The notes beneath the pieces were generated by a model that searched no databases, was not told the DNA's origin, and worked only from the letters and a program-made list of their open reading frames with translations. From Phlegmacium glaucopus (taxonomy: Eukaryota > Basidiomycota > Agaricomycetes > Agaricales > Cortinariaceae): DNA of 64,000 nucleotides. The position numbers and the translations under genes are program-made. Where the stretch lies: contig MU130357.1 of NCBI GenBank assembly GCA_015039465.1, forward strand, positions 165,096 through 229,095. Reading direction: 5' to 3'. How positions within the stretch are numbered: position 1 is the stretch's first letter; the number at the start of each line of letters is the position of its first letter. Below, piece by piece: positions 21,740-34,800 of the stretch.

Positions 21740-23776
21740 ATGGTGAGTTTTCTAACTTTCACGCCTCCTGAATTTTGTAATGACTGGTTCCTCTTCATCA
21801 CAGGATATACTATCGTACGACAAAGAAGGCGATCTTGAAGAGCGAAAGTTGTCGATAGATACTAAGGAGGAAGATTCTAGCCCAACAACTCCGGACCTGG
21901 TGCCTCCTTCAGAGGGGGGTTTGCGAGCTTGGTCTGTGGTTCTAGGGGTGTACGTTTATTTCTGCTTATCGTTCCGAGGCCCACGGCTGATAATGAATAT
22001 CGTAAGATGGCTCACCCAATTTTGTACCTTTGGGTATGTTTTCTAGGTTCTTTTTTTTTTATAATTATCTGACGTCACGCTGTCAAGATACACAAACGCC
22101 CATGGCGTGTACAACGGTTAGTAGTTTAGATCATCGTCTGTTAAAATATTTTTATCTTCCCGGAGAATAGATTTTTATGTTCGAAACTATCTGGCGACCA
22201 CCAGCACTTCCTCGCAGATCAGGTATTTGTACAGATTCCGTTCATTTAGCCATTGCTAAGCTATCTCGTTCGTAGTTGGATTGGCAGCGTGCAACTGTTT
22301 CTTGTTCTAACTGTTGGTCTTGTTACTGGTAGAACTTTCGATGCCGGATATTTGTAGGTTCTTTCCTTATATCCAATCGCATTTCACCTAATAAATCTAT
22401 AGCTACCATCTCATGATTGGTGGATCTATATTGATGGTTTTCTGTCTTTTCATGATCTCTATAACAACACCTGAACATTACTATCAAGCATGTATATTCA
22501 TTTTCACAGCTTTTCACCGATTTCACTATCTTATCTTTTTAAAGTTATTCTTGGCTCAAGGTTTAGGGATCGGCATTGCTGTTGGCGTTATGTACATCCC
22601 GGCACTTGGTATAATTTCTCATTATTTTGAACGACGCCGCGCACTTGCCACTGGCATTGCCACCACAGTAGGTCGTAATCCCTCCAGTTTATGTTTATAT
22701 TTATCACCGAAGCTAGGGCTCTGCCTTTGGCGGAGCAATTCATCCCATTATGCTAAATGCTTTGTTTCACGGACCAGTTGGGTTCAACTCCGGTGTAAAA
22801 ATCAGTGCTGGAATGATCGCTGGCCTTCTCGTGATATCTTTGCTGCTCATGAAACCGCGATACCCACAAAATAGGAAGAAGGCCGTAAGCATTCTACATA
22901 GTTTTAGGGTTTTCCTCCGTGACTTGCCCTACGTGATCATGATCCTCGGGTAAGTTTATTATTGTCCTGTTATATCGCTTAAATTGTCCACGCTCGGCAG
23001 AACGACGCTTACCCTCACTGGCTTGTATTATCCCATATTTTTTCTGCAACTTAATTCTATCAAGAACGGCATTGCACCTGGACTGGCCTTTTACACAGTA
23101 CAAGAGCACTTTTATTTTGTCCGATGACTTTGTCTTCACACGAAATTTCGATTTTAATAGATTGCGATCCTGAATGGATCCAGTGTAATAGGCCGTGTCA
23201 TTCCGAACCTGTTTGTGTATAGATTTGGGCCTTTCAACGTTATCATCCCTTGTGTCCTGATAGCATCTGCTCTCGTCTTTTGTACGCTGGCCGTCAAGGA
23301 CGTTGCGGGTACCATGGTCTTTGCCATTCTCTATGGATTTTTTTCGGGGTCATGTATGAAGTCCCTCGTGTACTAGAGATCTGATTGATAATTGATTGTA
23401 TCATGCTAGATATCGGCCTCCTGGCACCTGTGATTGGGTCAACGGCAGTTAACGACTCGGAAATTGGTGCACGATTGGGAGTTTGCTTTACCTTTACAGG
23501 TAGGTTGTTTAATAAAGCCAAGTTCAAACCCTGGACTGAACTATTTCGCAGGTTTTGGCGGTTTAATTGGTATGACTCTACTCTTCCTTCCGAACACTAC
23601 TCTGGACTGAACTTTGAAATTTACTAGGAACACCAATCGCAGGCGCGTTACTCTCGTCCTCGTTTATATGGTGGCGGCCTATCCTCTTTTCTGGACTTTG
23701 TGTCTTCAGCGGTGCTTTATGCTTCTTCACATCACGGTTTTTGATAGCTCGCCGCAAGGGGACTTCATGGTTATAA
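21740..23776 (+). CDS. MFS transporter, monocarboxylate porter (MCT) type
   Basis: About a dozen short exons assemble into one open protein. An acidic Ser-rich cytosolic N-terminus ends PPSEGGLRAW, the MCT signature before helix 1. Then come FCTFGY, ISWIGSVQLF-like WIGSVQLFLVLTVG, a helix-2/3 loop GRTFDAGYF, YHLMIGGSIL, FLAQGLGIGIAVGVMYIPAL, HYFERRRALATGIA and, after an intron, GSAFGGAIHPI. Later helices include LTLTGLYYPIFFLQL, GSSVIGRVIPN and FTGFGGLIGTPIAGALL. The protein ends FLIARRKGTSWL. Twelve membrane segments are expected. MCT-type fungal porters move short carboxylates or related solutes at the plasma membrane, but the substrate cannot be told here. The start is either ATG at 21740 followed directly by an intron, or ATG at 21780. 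No disruption was seen. Confidence 0.88.
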
Positions 23777-24480
23777 CGCAAAGGATTGGGATAGGCCCAT
23801 ATCCTTTTTTCTTTTTTTTCACGCCTAATTTCATAAGCATCGTCAAACACGAAAAACGATATGAAAGGCATGCCTAGAAACTAGAAAAGCAATCTCCCTT
23901 TTTTTTTTCGCGACTCTACTTGACGCATGTACAGTTAGAATATTCGAATCTGCCTTATTTTTAAAAAAATGAGGCTGCTCTCCCGTATACGTGTGTGTGG
24001 CAGAAGCTTGCTGAATACTGTCTACCTTAAGCTGTAATTACGAACAATTACCTGGCGCACTGATCACAGTAAATTGAATTGCAACCAAGAACGTTTTACT
24101 CGGACATATGCTCAGCGACTGTGGCAGGAGAGATTATTCGCTCAGTGTCTCTAAAGGATCTGGGGTTAGACGGACAATGTGCAGTAGGCCTCGCAACTTG
24201 ACAGAAGGCAGCTGCGTATTTGGGCTACCAAAGAGCAGGAGTCCGTCGAGGCAAGAAGCGCTCTAGTTCCAGGATATCAAGATCCAAGGCACCAGAATGG
24301 GCATAAGCCATATGGTATCAGGAAATTGACATTCGATGATTGTATTCCGTGGAGAAAGGGTACAGATGTGGATTGGGATTCCTGAATGATCACTATCGAC
24401 GAGCCAGACATATTTACAGATTGAGGATGGAGGTAGGTATTCCGAGTTAATTGTTTTATTTTCTGGCCGACTTGACTTGA
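23777..24480. other. intergenic region, convergent gene ends
   Basis: It lies between the MFS gene (plus) and a minus-strand hypothetical gene. No coding or repeat structure is supported. Confidence 0.4.
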
Positions 24481-25228
24481 CTATCCATCCTCAAATAACA
24501 CTAGGTTTGTAGGAAGACGCAGGTTGAGATCGGTGAAAATCCGATAGATCAATTCGGGGTGAACGCCAGAAGTTACTAGGTACTCGGGATCGACACCCCA
24601 ACCCAGGAGGTCGAGTACAAGGTTTTTTGCGTGATCGATTTGATCTTCCGTCACTGTAGACCTGGGGTGTTAGATGCATGTCTATTTTTGTTTGGGCGGC
24701 AAGAGATCAGGATGGATATAGCCTACATGGTGTATTTTGTGTCAACGACTGCGGGGAAGAGATCTTGTTATCTGATAAGGCTACACTCTCTAGCACCTGT
24801 TGTTGATGAGACAACGGAGGCGGGATAATCTCCATCAGAGGTGTTGTAGGTGACTGATTTTCCGGCGATAAGGGTATGGAAGGGGTTGCTTGTTTACTTT
24901 CCTGGAGGTTTCTTGTAGCTTGCAAAATCTTCTCTGTAGTATGCACAACGGCACACGGTGGGTGCGTGACTGGTTTTATATCTGATTCTGCTACTGGCGT
25001 GGTCATTTCAGATGGAGGTTGATGATTTATTAATGGCGGTACAGGAGATTCAAGGTTGGGCAGCCTGTCGTTCGTACTCGGAGTACTCTCAGGGCTTTCG
25101 ACGTTTACGTTAGATTTCATGAGAAATTTTGACTTTCGAAGGAATTTGGAGGAGAGATGTTCCGATTGCGAAGGACTAGGCGAGCTTGACAGACTTGTAG
25201 GAATATTTGGATCATTTTGAGCAGCCAT
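24481..25228 (-). CDS. conserved hypothetical protein, disordered N-terminus with small helical C-terminal domain
   Basis: Two exons on the minus strand, 25228-24727 and 24653-24481, give 675 nt and 224 residues. Residues 1-165 are Ser/Pro/Thr-rich and probably disordered. The C-terminal piece reads LTEDQIDHAKNLVLDLLGWG, then DPEYLVTSGVHPELIYRIF and DLNLRLPTNL. This compact helical module looks conserved, and I believe similar sequences occur in basidiomycete hypothetical proteins, but I cannot name a family or function. The intron begins GTAGGC and ends CTACAG; an alternative AG 7 nt earlier would break the frame. It is divergent from CAC2 (500 bp between starts). Confidence 0.75.
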
Positions 25229-25727
25229 AATGTCACTGAGCAGAGAAAGGTCAATAAATTACGGACCAGATAACTATGGACAAAATGGGTGAACTTTTTT
25301 TAGTAATCACTGACACTATGCCTTCATACTCACGCAAAGAGCTCTACTAACGTTCTCTACTTTCATTAGGGGGCTACGCATGCATGTTGTGGTCATTAAC
25401 ACAGTATTAATGTTTTATGTTCGAGATGTACGAGTTTGATGGGGAGTGTAGTGTATTCGTCTGACCTGAGCTTGGACCTTCAAATATCTACACAAGATAT
25501 CCAGGTTCCTTTGTTGTCAGGTAGTATCTGAGGAACCCACAGGAAAGACGTGTTACCAAGGGATTGGGGTATTCTGGAGTGTCGTTAAATAAATAAAGTA
25601 CCTTGGACCGTGACAACCACTTTGTTCTCTTCTTTCCCTCAAATTACAAAAGAGACTATCGACGCGCCCAAATACACCCTGCAGCACGTTTGGTACCAGT
25701 CTAAGCGTCGTATTCAGGTTCTGCACC
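25229..25727. other. divergent promoter region
   Basis: The region between the minus-strand hypothetical gene and CAC2. No gene is seen. It presumably holds both promoters. Confidence 0.5.
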
Positions 25728-28660
25728 ATGCGTTTTCGAACTCTTGAAATTAGGTGGCACGACAGCAAACCCATCTCAACCTGCGACTTTCAGCCTGTTT
25801 CCTACAAAAAGGCGCGTCCGGGTGCGGGGCAAGAAAAGAACTTTACAACTCAGGCGTATAGATTGGCTACTGGAGGAGAAGATAATCATGTTCGAGTGAG
25901 TGCGCAAGATAGTGCAGGGCGTGTCGAGTGTCAGGACTAAATGGCCTCTTGGGCACTAGATATGGATGGTTCATCCGCATATAAGGCCTCCAAATGTTGT
26001 GGGCGAGGATGCTGCTGCTGCATCCAGACAACCACGAGTGGAGTATCTCGCCACTCTCAGTCGTCATTCAGCTGCTGTTAATGTTGTGCGTTTCTCACCA
26101 AATGGTACGTCGCTATGCCTTTTTTTGGCCTTGACACTGAAAATTATACTTCTAGGTGAACTGATCGCGTCTGCTGGCGACGGTAAGCGCATATACTAAG
26201 CTATTGAGTATGATGATATCATTGCAGTGCAGATGGGATGATTATCATTTGGGCGCCCTCATCCAGTCCCCAAGCGAGTACCTATGGTAGTGACCTTAGC
26301 CCTGAAGACCTCCAACATGAAAAAGAATACTGGAAACCCCGAACGACATTCCGGTAACACACTTCGTCGTCACATTGACATTCACTTCCATTCATTATTT
26401 GATAGATGCACTACCATGCAAGTATATGACCTGGCATGGAGTCCTACTGGTGAATACATCATTGCCGGAAGTACAGACAATGCAGCAAGAGTCTTCGCCT
26501 CTATCGATGGAAAGTGTGTCTACGAGATAGCAGAACACTCGCACTATGTCCAGGGTGTGGCATGGGACCCCCTTAATGAATACATCGCCACCCAGAGCAG
26601 TGACCGCTCCATGCATGTCTACCGCATATCTTGTAAACCAGGCAGTGCCTTTGAGGCTCATGCTGTTGGTAAGAACACAAGGATGCCACAGAGCCATACA
26701 CGGAGACATAGTCGTACTCCAAGTTCACACGGCGGGCATGGCACCAGTAAACCAAGGATGTTCAGACGGGAATCAAACACCAGTGAGGTGGATTCAGCCG
26801 TAGTTGATTGGGGAAAGGATGTCGAAGATGCGCAGAGTTCCACATCTGCGCTGACTTCGGGGTACGGTGGGAAAGACGTGGCTATCCCTTTGACACCTGC
26901 CACTTCTGTAGGGAGCACCCCTTCAGCTGCGTTTATGTTTCCGCCACCACCGATTGAAGCATCGTCCCGTCGGTCATCTTTTAGCGGAGCGTCCAACCCG
27001 CCGGGTGCAGGTTCTCCCTCAACTTTTAGTACCAGCAGCCGTTATGGTCGTTCGCCCTCACCCATGCCACCTCTTCCTGCTATACGCTCCCTTCCTTCCC
27101 CTTCCTCCTCTGCAGCAGTGTTGTCATGGTCTAATGTCAAGTTGTATGGCGATGAAAGCTGGACCAATTTTTTCAGACGACTGACGTTCAGTCCTGATGG
27201 CGGACTGTTATTGACGCCTGCAGGACAGTTTGAGGATCCTGCGGTAGTTCCAGGATTAACCGGATCGCCCGTGAAGATTGGTTCTATGGATGATAATTTG
27301 ACTCCATCGAGAGGACGGAAAGGACATCCATCGACTCTACTTCCCGCTCCTGCCACCGACCCACTTGCCTCCACATCGTCATCGACCTCGACTTCTTCGG
27401 TATACATCTATTCTCGTGCCAATTTTGCCAGGCCTCCGATTGCTCAATTGCCAGGCCATAAAAAGGCAAGTGTGGCTGTGAGATTTTCGCCGATTTTGTA
27501 TGAGCTGAGACCGGGAGTGACTATGGCTGGAGGAGAGCACCACCACGAAGGAGAAGCGAAGGCGCGAGGCACGCCTAACGCTATACTTGAAAAGGGCGTT
27601 GATGGGCGGATTGACGTGGACGTGGTAGGCCCATTGAGTGGGGCCACAGAGCAACGTCTAGGAACAAGTTTCAATTCAGGCTCTTCGCTGTTGATGCCCC
27701 AGCGGACGCCTGCTCATCAACCGTCGATTGCTACCCCCTCTCCGCGTCTTGCGCTGCTGACTTCAGGGATCAGCCCGTTCGGTTTGAGTGGTGCATCTCC
27801 TATGTTGTCGCCTACGGACATTCGTCCTCCAACGCCTGCGGCTTCCAAACCATCTACGCCTGTAATCCTGTCACAAGCTGAAACGTCGACCGGTGCTAGT
27901 GTCGTCTTACCTACGGCCTCTATCTTTGCATTGCCTTATCGAATGCTTTTCGCCGTAGTCACGATGGACACAGTAGCGATTTATGATACTCAACAAGCAG
28001 GACCGGTATGCATGCTTACCAAATTGCATTATGATGAATTTACAGATTTGACTTGGTATGTTTTTTTTCGTTTGTCGACCGATGTCGTTGGATATGTACT
28101 GATTCTGTCCAATTCGAAGGTCTCCAGATGGGCAATGTCTGATTCTTTCCTCTCGAGATGGTTACTGCACCTTGATCGTATTCGATGAGATCCTCCCTGC
28201 ACATCACACACAACAACATACGCTTCAACTTCAATCCATAGCACATCATCATTCACTACCTATCTCTTACCCCACAAACTCCAACGCCTCTTCTGGTTCT
28301 GGCTTAGGCAACAATTCTTTCACATCTCATCACCCAGGCTCATCTGCTGCTCATCACTCGAGCGGGAGCATCTCGTCTCAAGTAACACCTGCTGTTACGC
28401 CCATTTCAGGGAATGTCAATCTGCCACCTTTCATTCTTGCAACCCCGGTGGCGGTTGTGCCAAAGAAGAGACACGAGCCTCCATTGACGCCAGCTGCGAG
28501 TGTGGATGGTTCGGAGGGACTTTCATATATTACCCAACAGCAATCACAGAGTGTCGAGGGTGGTGATGATAACAAGGCTGAGGATCATGATAAGATTCAG
28601 GAGCCACCAAAGAAAAAGAGACGTGTAGCGTTGACGCGTGTTGGGGACTTGGAATCATGA
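25728..28660 (+). CDS. CAC2: chromatin assembly factor 1 subunit B (p60/Cac2), WD40 protein
   Basis: Six exons, 25728-25895, 25960-26104, 26156-26182, 26233-26353, 26406-28055 and 28120-28660, sum to 2652 nt and 883 residues in frame. The start MRFRTLEIRWHDSKPI is the CAF-1 p60 N-terminus. WD40 blades follow: LATGGEDNHVRIWMVHP, HSAAVNVVRFSPNG, ELIASAGDD, VYDLAWSPTGEYIIAGSTDN, YVQGVAWDPLNEYIATQSSD and, near the end, DLTWSPDGQCLILSSRDGYC. Long Ser/Pro-rich inserts (about residues 230-360 and 450-680) make it larger than the yeast protein. A basic PPKKKRRV nuclear signal lies near the C-terminus. CAF-1 deposits histones H3-H4 on newly replicated DNA. The inserts contain many phosphorylatable Ser/Thr-Pro sites. 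The acceptor of exon 4 was chosen because it restores DDGMIIIWAP. Confidence 0.93.
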
Positions 28661-29283
28661 GCAAGCTGAAATTATGGTAATTATCTATCGTGACTTTCTT
28701 CTTTTCTTTCCTATCTTTTTCTTTTCACCTGATGGTTCATATCCCGAAACTTCTTGTCACTTATTTCTTGTCAATTTCTCATATTAATTCCTCTTTCCCT
28801 GCCTTGTTCCCTTTCACCAGTCATTCATCATCGATCTCAATTCTCAATCTTTCATTTCTTCCCTCAGCCTCAGGCTTCCCTTCCTTCAAGTTATGTATTT
28901 CATATTCATTTTTTTAGTCTACTTATCTTTTGCTGAAAGCCTAGTACGTTATTGGACTACTAATCACCGTGATCATGCACGTTGTACAATTAGATACAAT
29001 AAAAACCTTGTTAAAGTCGGCAAGAGTGTTTATTTCATGTGTCGATACCAAACAACGATTTGAACTTTGATCAAGCCTCTTGCAAGTTGTTAGAGCAATG
29101 ATCTCCCTCGTCTGACAACATTACAGTGAATTTATTATTAATCACTGAGGATCTTGCTTGATCCCACCTTTGAAACGCTGCCGCTACTTATACTGAGGCT
29201 TGAGCTTGCCGAATAAACAACCAAATCGAGAGGACCGGAATCTGACAGCCTTTCCTTGGCCTTTCTTATTATCGTTCATTGAA
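28661..29283. other. intergenic region
   Basis: A pyrimidine-rich stretch (28690-28920) downstream of CAC2, then the promoter of NUP57. No gene seen. Confidence 0.45.
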
Positions 29284-31396
29284 ATGGCCTATAACAACTT
29301 CTTCGCCAATCCCCCTGTCAACTCTTCTAATGTCAACCCGAATGCTGGAGGTCTCTTTGGATTGGGACAAAACACAAACACCACCCAAACCAACAACACT
29401 ACAACCCCATCCTTGTTCGGGAACACCACCAATCCTGCTCCAAATCCGCTACAACCTCAACCGACGCAACCATCCCTTTTCGGCAATACAAATACGAACA
29501 CAGGTACTACTACCAATACGACCCAGAACACGACCACGAATACAGGAGGAGGCTTGTTTGGTCAACAGCAACAGCAGCAACAGCCACAGCAGCAGCCATC
29601 AACGGGCGGAAACATCTTCGGAAATTCAACCGCGACAGGAAACAATCTCTTTGGAAATGGACCTGCACAAGTTCAAACAGGGTTAAATAACCCTCTATTT
29701 GGTGGTCCCGGTCCTGTAGCGGGCTCTACCTCTACGACTGGCGGTGGCGGTGGCACGGCAGGCGGGCTTTTTGGTACAAATACAAATACCAACACCACCA
29801 ACACCGACGCTGGAGGCAGTAATATATTTGGGGTCAACACAAATACGAACGCCAATATCAGCAACCAGCAACAGCAAGGAACGACTGGAACACCAGCAGG
29901 CAACCCTTTATTCGGCGGAAGCACCAATCAGGGAGCTGCGAAACCACCAGGAACGGGCTTTTTCAACTTGAACACTAACCCTAGCAACAATACCAACACG
30001 AATACGAATACGAATACCAACCCTCTCTTTGGTGGTTCGTTCCTTGGTCAACAACCACAGCAAGGCCAACAACCGCAACAGCCACCACAGCAGCAGCCTC
30101 TATCAAACCTATTTAATCCGAATCCGAGTCCGAATCCGCTCTTTTCTGGAAATAAACCTGCAACAGCAGGGCCCCTTGGAGGAAATACGCTGGGGATCAG
30201 TACGCTAGGCTCAAGTGCACTTGGTGGCGGCCAGCAGGGCAGTTTCGGCAACAGTCTCCTCAATTCACGTCCCAACACACTTGCTTCGACGACTGGGGTA
30301 GGAACAGGAATTACAGGGCAGCAGCAGCTGGCGGAAGCGCAAGAACAATTTATCAAAATCACACAGAGTGTGGAGACGATTTATCATGCTTGGCACCCCA
30401 CTTCGAAAGATTGTAGATTTCAGGTGAGTTTGTTGTTTTCATGTCTCCCTTTATTACTGTTCTTTCTTCGCTTAATTGACGTTTCTTTCGAATTTATAGT
30501 ACATTTTCTACAACCTTGTGGACCCTAAACAGGTGAACTTGTATGGACGTCCGCCAAATGCAACCAATGATGCTATATGGGATAAAGCTGATAGAGAAAA
30601 TCCTGACCCTACATGGTGCGAGTTCTACTTTTTTTATCTATTTTTCTCGTCATTTGTTGATCCCTTCCACTGCTTATCAGCCTCGTGCCAGTCATTGCCG
30701 TTGGATTCGACGATCTTCGTGAACGTGCAAACGCTCAAAGTGCTCAATCCTCTTCACATCTTCAAAAGCTCACGGACCTCTCAACCCGACTCAAATCTCT
30801 CCTCACCGAACACTCCGTCTCCAATGCATCTCGGCTTCAACGCGCCCACAATGCCCAGACCCAGCTGACCCAACGGCTGATGCGGTTGGTGCAGCATTTG
30901 CATTTATTGATTCCAGCGGTGCGGAGTAGTAGTATCCGGGTGGAAGAGGAGGAATTGAGGGGTAGATTGGAAGAGATGGAGGAAGAGTTGAGAAGAGGCA
31001 GGATTAAGGGAAAGTTGAATGAGTTGTGGGCTCTCCTTGGTGCTGTTGGAGCCTTCATGGGGAGGGGTAGAAGTGATGGGCAAGGAGGGCCGGGAGAATG
31101 GGCCGTGGTAGATGAGGAAGGATTGGCTCAGATCACTCAGGTGCGTTTGGTTTCTCGTTCCCATACTATGTCCAAGAGGTTATTGACGCGTGCGTGTGTG
31201 TGTCATTTGATAGATTCTGGCAGAACAACAAGCAGGTCTACAACATCTGACGAAAATTCTACAGAAGGATCAAAAGGATCTTGCAATCATCATGGGTGGC
31301 GGAAAGGCCGAAGGGGATGATGCGTACCTGGCAAATGAAGGTGAAAATATGTGGAGCTCGACAAACACTAGTTTACGTTCAAGCTCGTTCCGATAA
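29284..31396 (+). CDS. NUP57: FG-repeat nucleoporin NUP57/NUP54
   Basis: Four exons, 29284-30423, 30500-30615, 30681-31140 and 31214-31396, give 1899 nt and 632 residues. Residues 1 to about 345 are Asn/Thr/Gln-rich with many LFG and GLFG motifs, the phenylalanine-glycine barrier of the nuclear pore. From about residue 360 the alpha/coiled-coil Nup54 domain reads FIKITQSVETIYHAWHPTS, YIFYNLVDPKQVNLYGRPP, VPVIAVGFDDLRERANAQ and long Glu/Arg helices. NUP57/54 assembles with NSP1/NUP62 and NUP49/58 in the central channel. MAYNNFFAN at 29284 is the likely start; an in-frame ATG further upstream exists only in a different context and is not needed. Asn codon runs reflect slippage-prone repeats. 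Confidence 0.92.
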
Positions 31397-31871
31397 AACT
31401 TGAATCGTAGCAGGAGTTAATCCATTTCTTGTGTTGTATAGAGTGACCCGCATATCACCTTGTCATTTCTACTAGTTCGAATGCTACGCCGAGCAATACC
31501 ATTCCCTAGCATCTGCGCTTTCGGTCAGTATACCTTGCAAGGACATGCAATTTGCCTTGACATGAAGTAAATTTATTAAGATCTGAAAGTCGTGTGATAT
31601 CAGATGGCGTACAAAGTCGCGATGCTGAGATATTTATCCGGGGTCCGGTAATTCCATTGCCGTAGCTGCTTTACTTTCAGAAATGCATGTTATTGAGTAA
31701 ATCATACCAGAGTTACCTCCTTTGCCATCGACATATCCCTTCACAATATAAGCCATTTCCCTGCACTTGGAACCTCACTGGTGTCTATCTTAAACTCTTG
31801 CCGACCCCAGTATTCAATTTGGGACGAAGAGAGCTGCGCCAGCAGCGTTAAGCCTTTTCAAGTTTACGACT
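31397..31871. other. intergenic region
   Basis: NUP57 3' flank and VWA8 promoter. No gene or repeat seen. Confidence 0.45.
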
Positions 31872-34800
31872 ATGGCACCGCAACGACGCTTAAAACGGCT
31901 TATAAGCGAGCTTACGCCAGCCCCGGAACTCATTGGCACGCTGAAATTGGGAGATATCACATATGAAGTCCCTGCTTCTCTCACTCCATCGCGTCTCCCT
32001 AAGTCTTCGCAACTCTTGGACGCGAAAGATCCTGTGAATGTGGACAACCTTCATTTTATGCTTCAGAAGTATCTTCTGGGACAAGATGTGTTTCTGGTTT
32101 CTCAGCCGGGTCCATATGCAAGGCGATTGGCTATGACTTTTGCTAGGTGAGGGCCAGTTACATTTGGCTGATTACACCAAGGTACTAATTCTACCACCCA
32201 CCCAGTATAATAAATGCAGAGTATGAGTATATTGCTTTACATCGTGATGTTGGTGAGACGGAGCTTAAGCAGGTTGGTAGCGTGGTGTGCATAACTCCCC
32301 CCCAACTGACATATATTTACCCTCTGTAGGGAAGGGAAATCAGAACCGGCGGAAACCTTGTCTATGTGGATAGTCCTGCCGTAAATGCTGTTAAGCACGG
32401 GCGTTTGCTTATACTAGAAGGAATAGAAAAAGCAGAACGCGGCATCATGCCTGTATGTCCACCAGGTTCACCAAAATCCTTCGTTAAATTGCTTGAACTA
32501 ATTTTTATGAGGATAGGTTCTTAATAATCTTTTGGAAAATAGAGAAATGTGAGCCTTCCAATATATATATCATCTATGAACTTTCAAATTTTCTACCTAA
32601 ACCTAGGAACTTGGACGATGGGACTCATATAATACATCCCCATCGATATGCTCAATTAGATGCAGCTAGATCTACTGGTCAGGATAAAGTATTTATACCA
32701 GCTCATAAGAACTTTCGAGTTATTGCGATAGCTGCGCCTGTACCACCCTATCCCGGCTATCCACTCGACCCTCCTTTCCGAAGTCGGTTCCAAGCAAGAT
32801 TCATTGACCCAGTCGGAGCTTTACTTTCTCTCAGCGACGGTTCGACAACCCACAATCCATCTTCTGTGCCTCTCTATGACAAATTAAGAGATCTCATATT
32901 GGCTACCCAGTTCGCCAGCGAGTCACGAAGTGCGCTGGAAGTGATCTCAAAGACATCGCTGCCACCTTTCCCACAGACTGCACTAGTCAAACTTCGCGGC
33001 CTTGTAGAGAAATTCCCACCTCCTAACCAACTTTCACCATCCCAACTTGCTCGTCTTTTCTTGACAATACATCCTGGATTGATTCATGCACCTTTCCAAG
33101 CTTGGGCCATTCTCAGTCGACAGGCACAGGAGAGTGGTCTAGGAGAACTTGGTAGCCCGTGGATATCTTCTGCAGATGAGCAGATTGGTCTATTTGGTTA
33201 TCATGTATCTGCCATAACTCGAGTGGACGACAATACAGCCCAGATTATCTTCAATGCACCCCCAGGACTTCAACCAGTCTCATTGTCGGTGCCTGCTGGT
33301 TCTAAGCAGATACGGCCTTTCCCATTGGGAGGGAATTTGGAGTTCCATCCGACGACGAGATTCATGGGACTTTTGACGAGCTTTTTACAAGCACACGCCC
33401 TTGGGTGGGACATCTCTTTGATTCCTCCAGCGCTACCATCTACCGCATCGTCGTCGACTACCACCCTCGTTCGTATCTTCGGACAAATTCTTGGATATGA
33501 TTCTGAAGTAATACATATGTATAAAGAGCTAGGCGGGAGAGAGCTTGTAATGCGAAGGAAAATTGAGGATGGAGGAGCAACAATTTGGGAACCGAGGTTT
33601 GTTATGTTGCTATCCTTATCGTCAAAGCTGTTCCATTCATAACTTCGATGGCTTGGTCAGCGCCTTGACTGAAGGAGCCTGGGGTGGACGTTTACTTCAT
33701 CTATCTGGCCTGGATGTTATTGGGTCTACTGCTGGGTCATTGTCCAGAATCGTTCAAGATCGAGAGATTGAATTATGGGAGAACAAGCGTATCGTTGCTG
33801 ATGCATCCCCAGAAGAAGTTAGTCGGAGCTCTATATAACCTTATTAATCACTCTCATCTTTTTTTCCTTTTCACAAAAGCTGGACTCTGGACAACTATCT
33901 CTGTCTCACCCCTCATTCCGCATCATCAGCACGGCTTCAAAATCTCTTCTTTTGAAAGATTGGTTGTCCGATGAACATGCCAACATGTTTTTCACTATCC
34001 CAAGTCAACCAATGGATTCACAGGAAGAATATGAAGTACTTTCTGCCACAGGCTGTTCTCAGCATTACATCGACACTCTTTTGACTTTTGCAAAGAAGTA
34101 CAGAAGTAGTATGTCTGCTGATAACGTGCTGAAAAACAGAAAGCTCGGGACTCGTTCGCTTGTCAGGATCGCACGCAGCCTTGCGCTTTACCCCCAGGAT
34201 AATGATATTTATCACATCATCCAGCGTTCTCTTCTTGCAGAATTCTTGCCCACAACTGAGAAAATGAATTTAAATACACTCTTAGAGGATTCTAATATCT
34301 TTAAACAAACGCCCCAGGTACGTCTTTTTTTCCTTGCTGTTTTGTTGATGTTGATTGATCTCTTAAAATCCTTAGTTCAACCCTAGCCCTGTAATGGATG
34401 GAGAGTCGCTTGTATTTCCTGGTCGGAGCAGTACTGGTGGCGAGACTTATCCTACTTCCATACCTCTATTTGAGCCGTCTCAGGATCCCGAGGGTGTCGC
34501 TTCTCATGTTCCTCATATGGACCACTTCTATGACAATAGCTTACAGACCGGCCTTATGCGTGACCTTGCCATCGATCTCGAAACTTTGGGAGAACATGTT
34601 GTATTTCTAGGAAATCAAGTGGGTTGCAATCCCATTGATAATTGTTCAATGAGTGATTAACTAATCTGACCGTGGACAGGGAGTGGGGAAGAACAAAATC
34701 GTGGATCGGTACGTTTAGTAACCCCCATAATTTCAAAAACCATTTGCTCATCTCTTTTTGTTAGATTATGCCAAGTGAGAAAAGAAATTTAGCCTTTTTA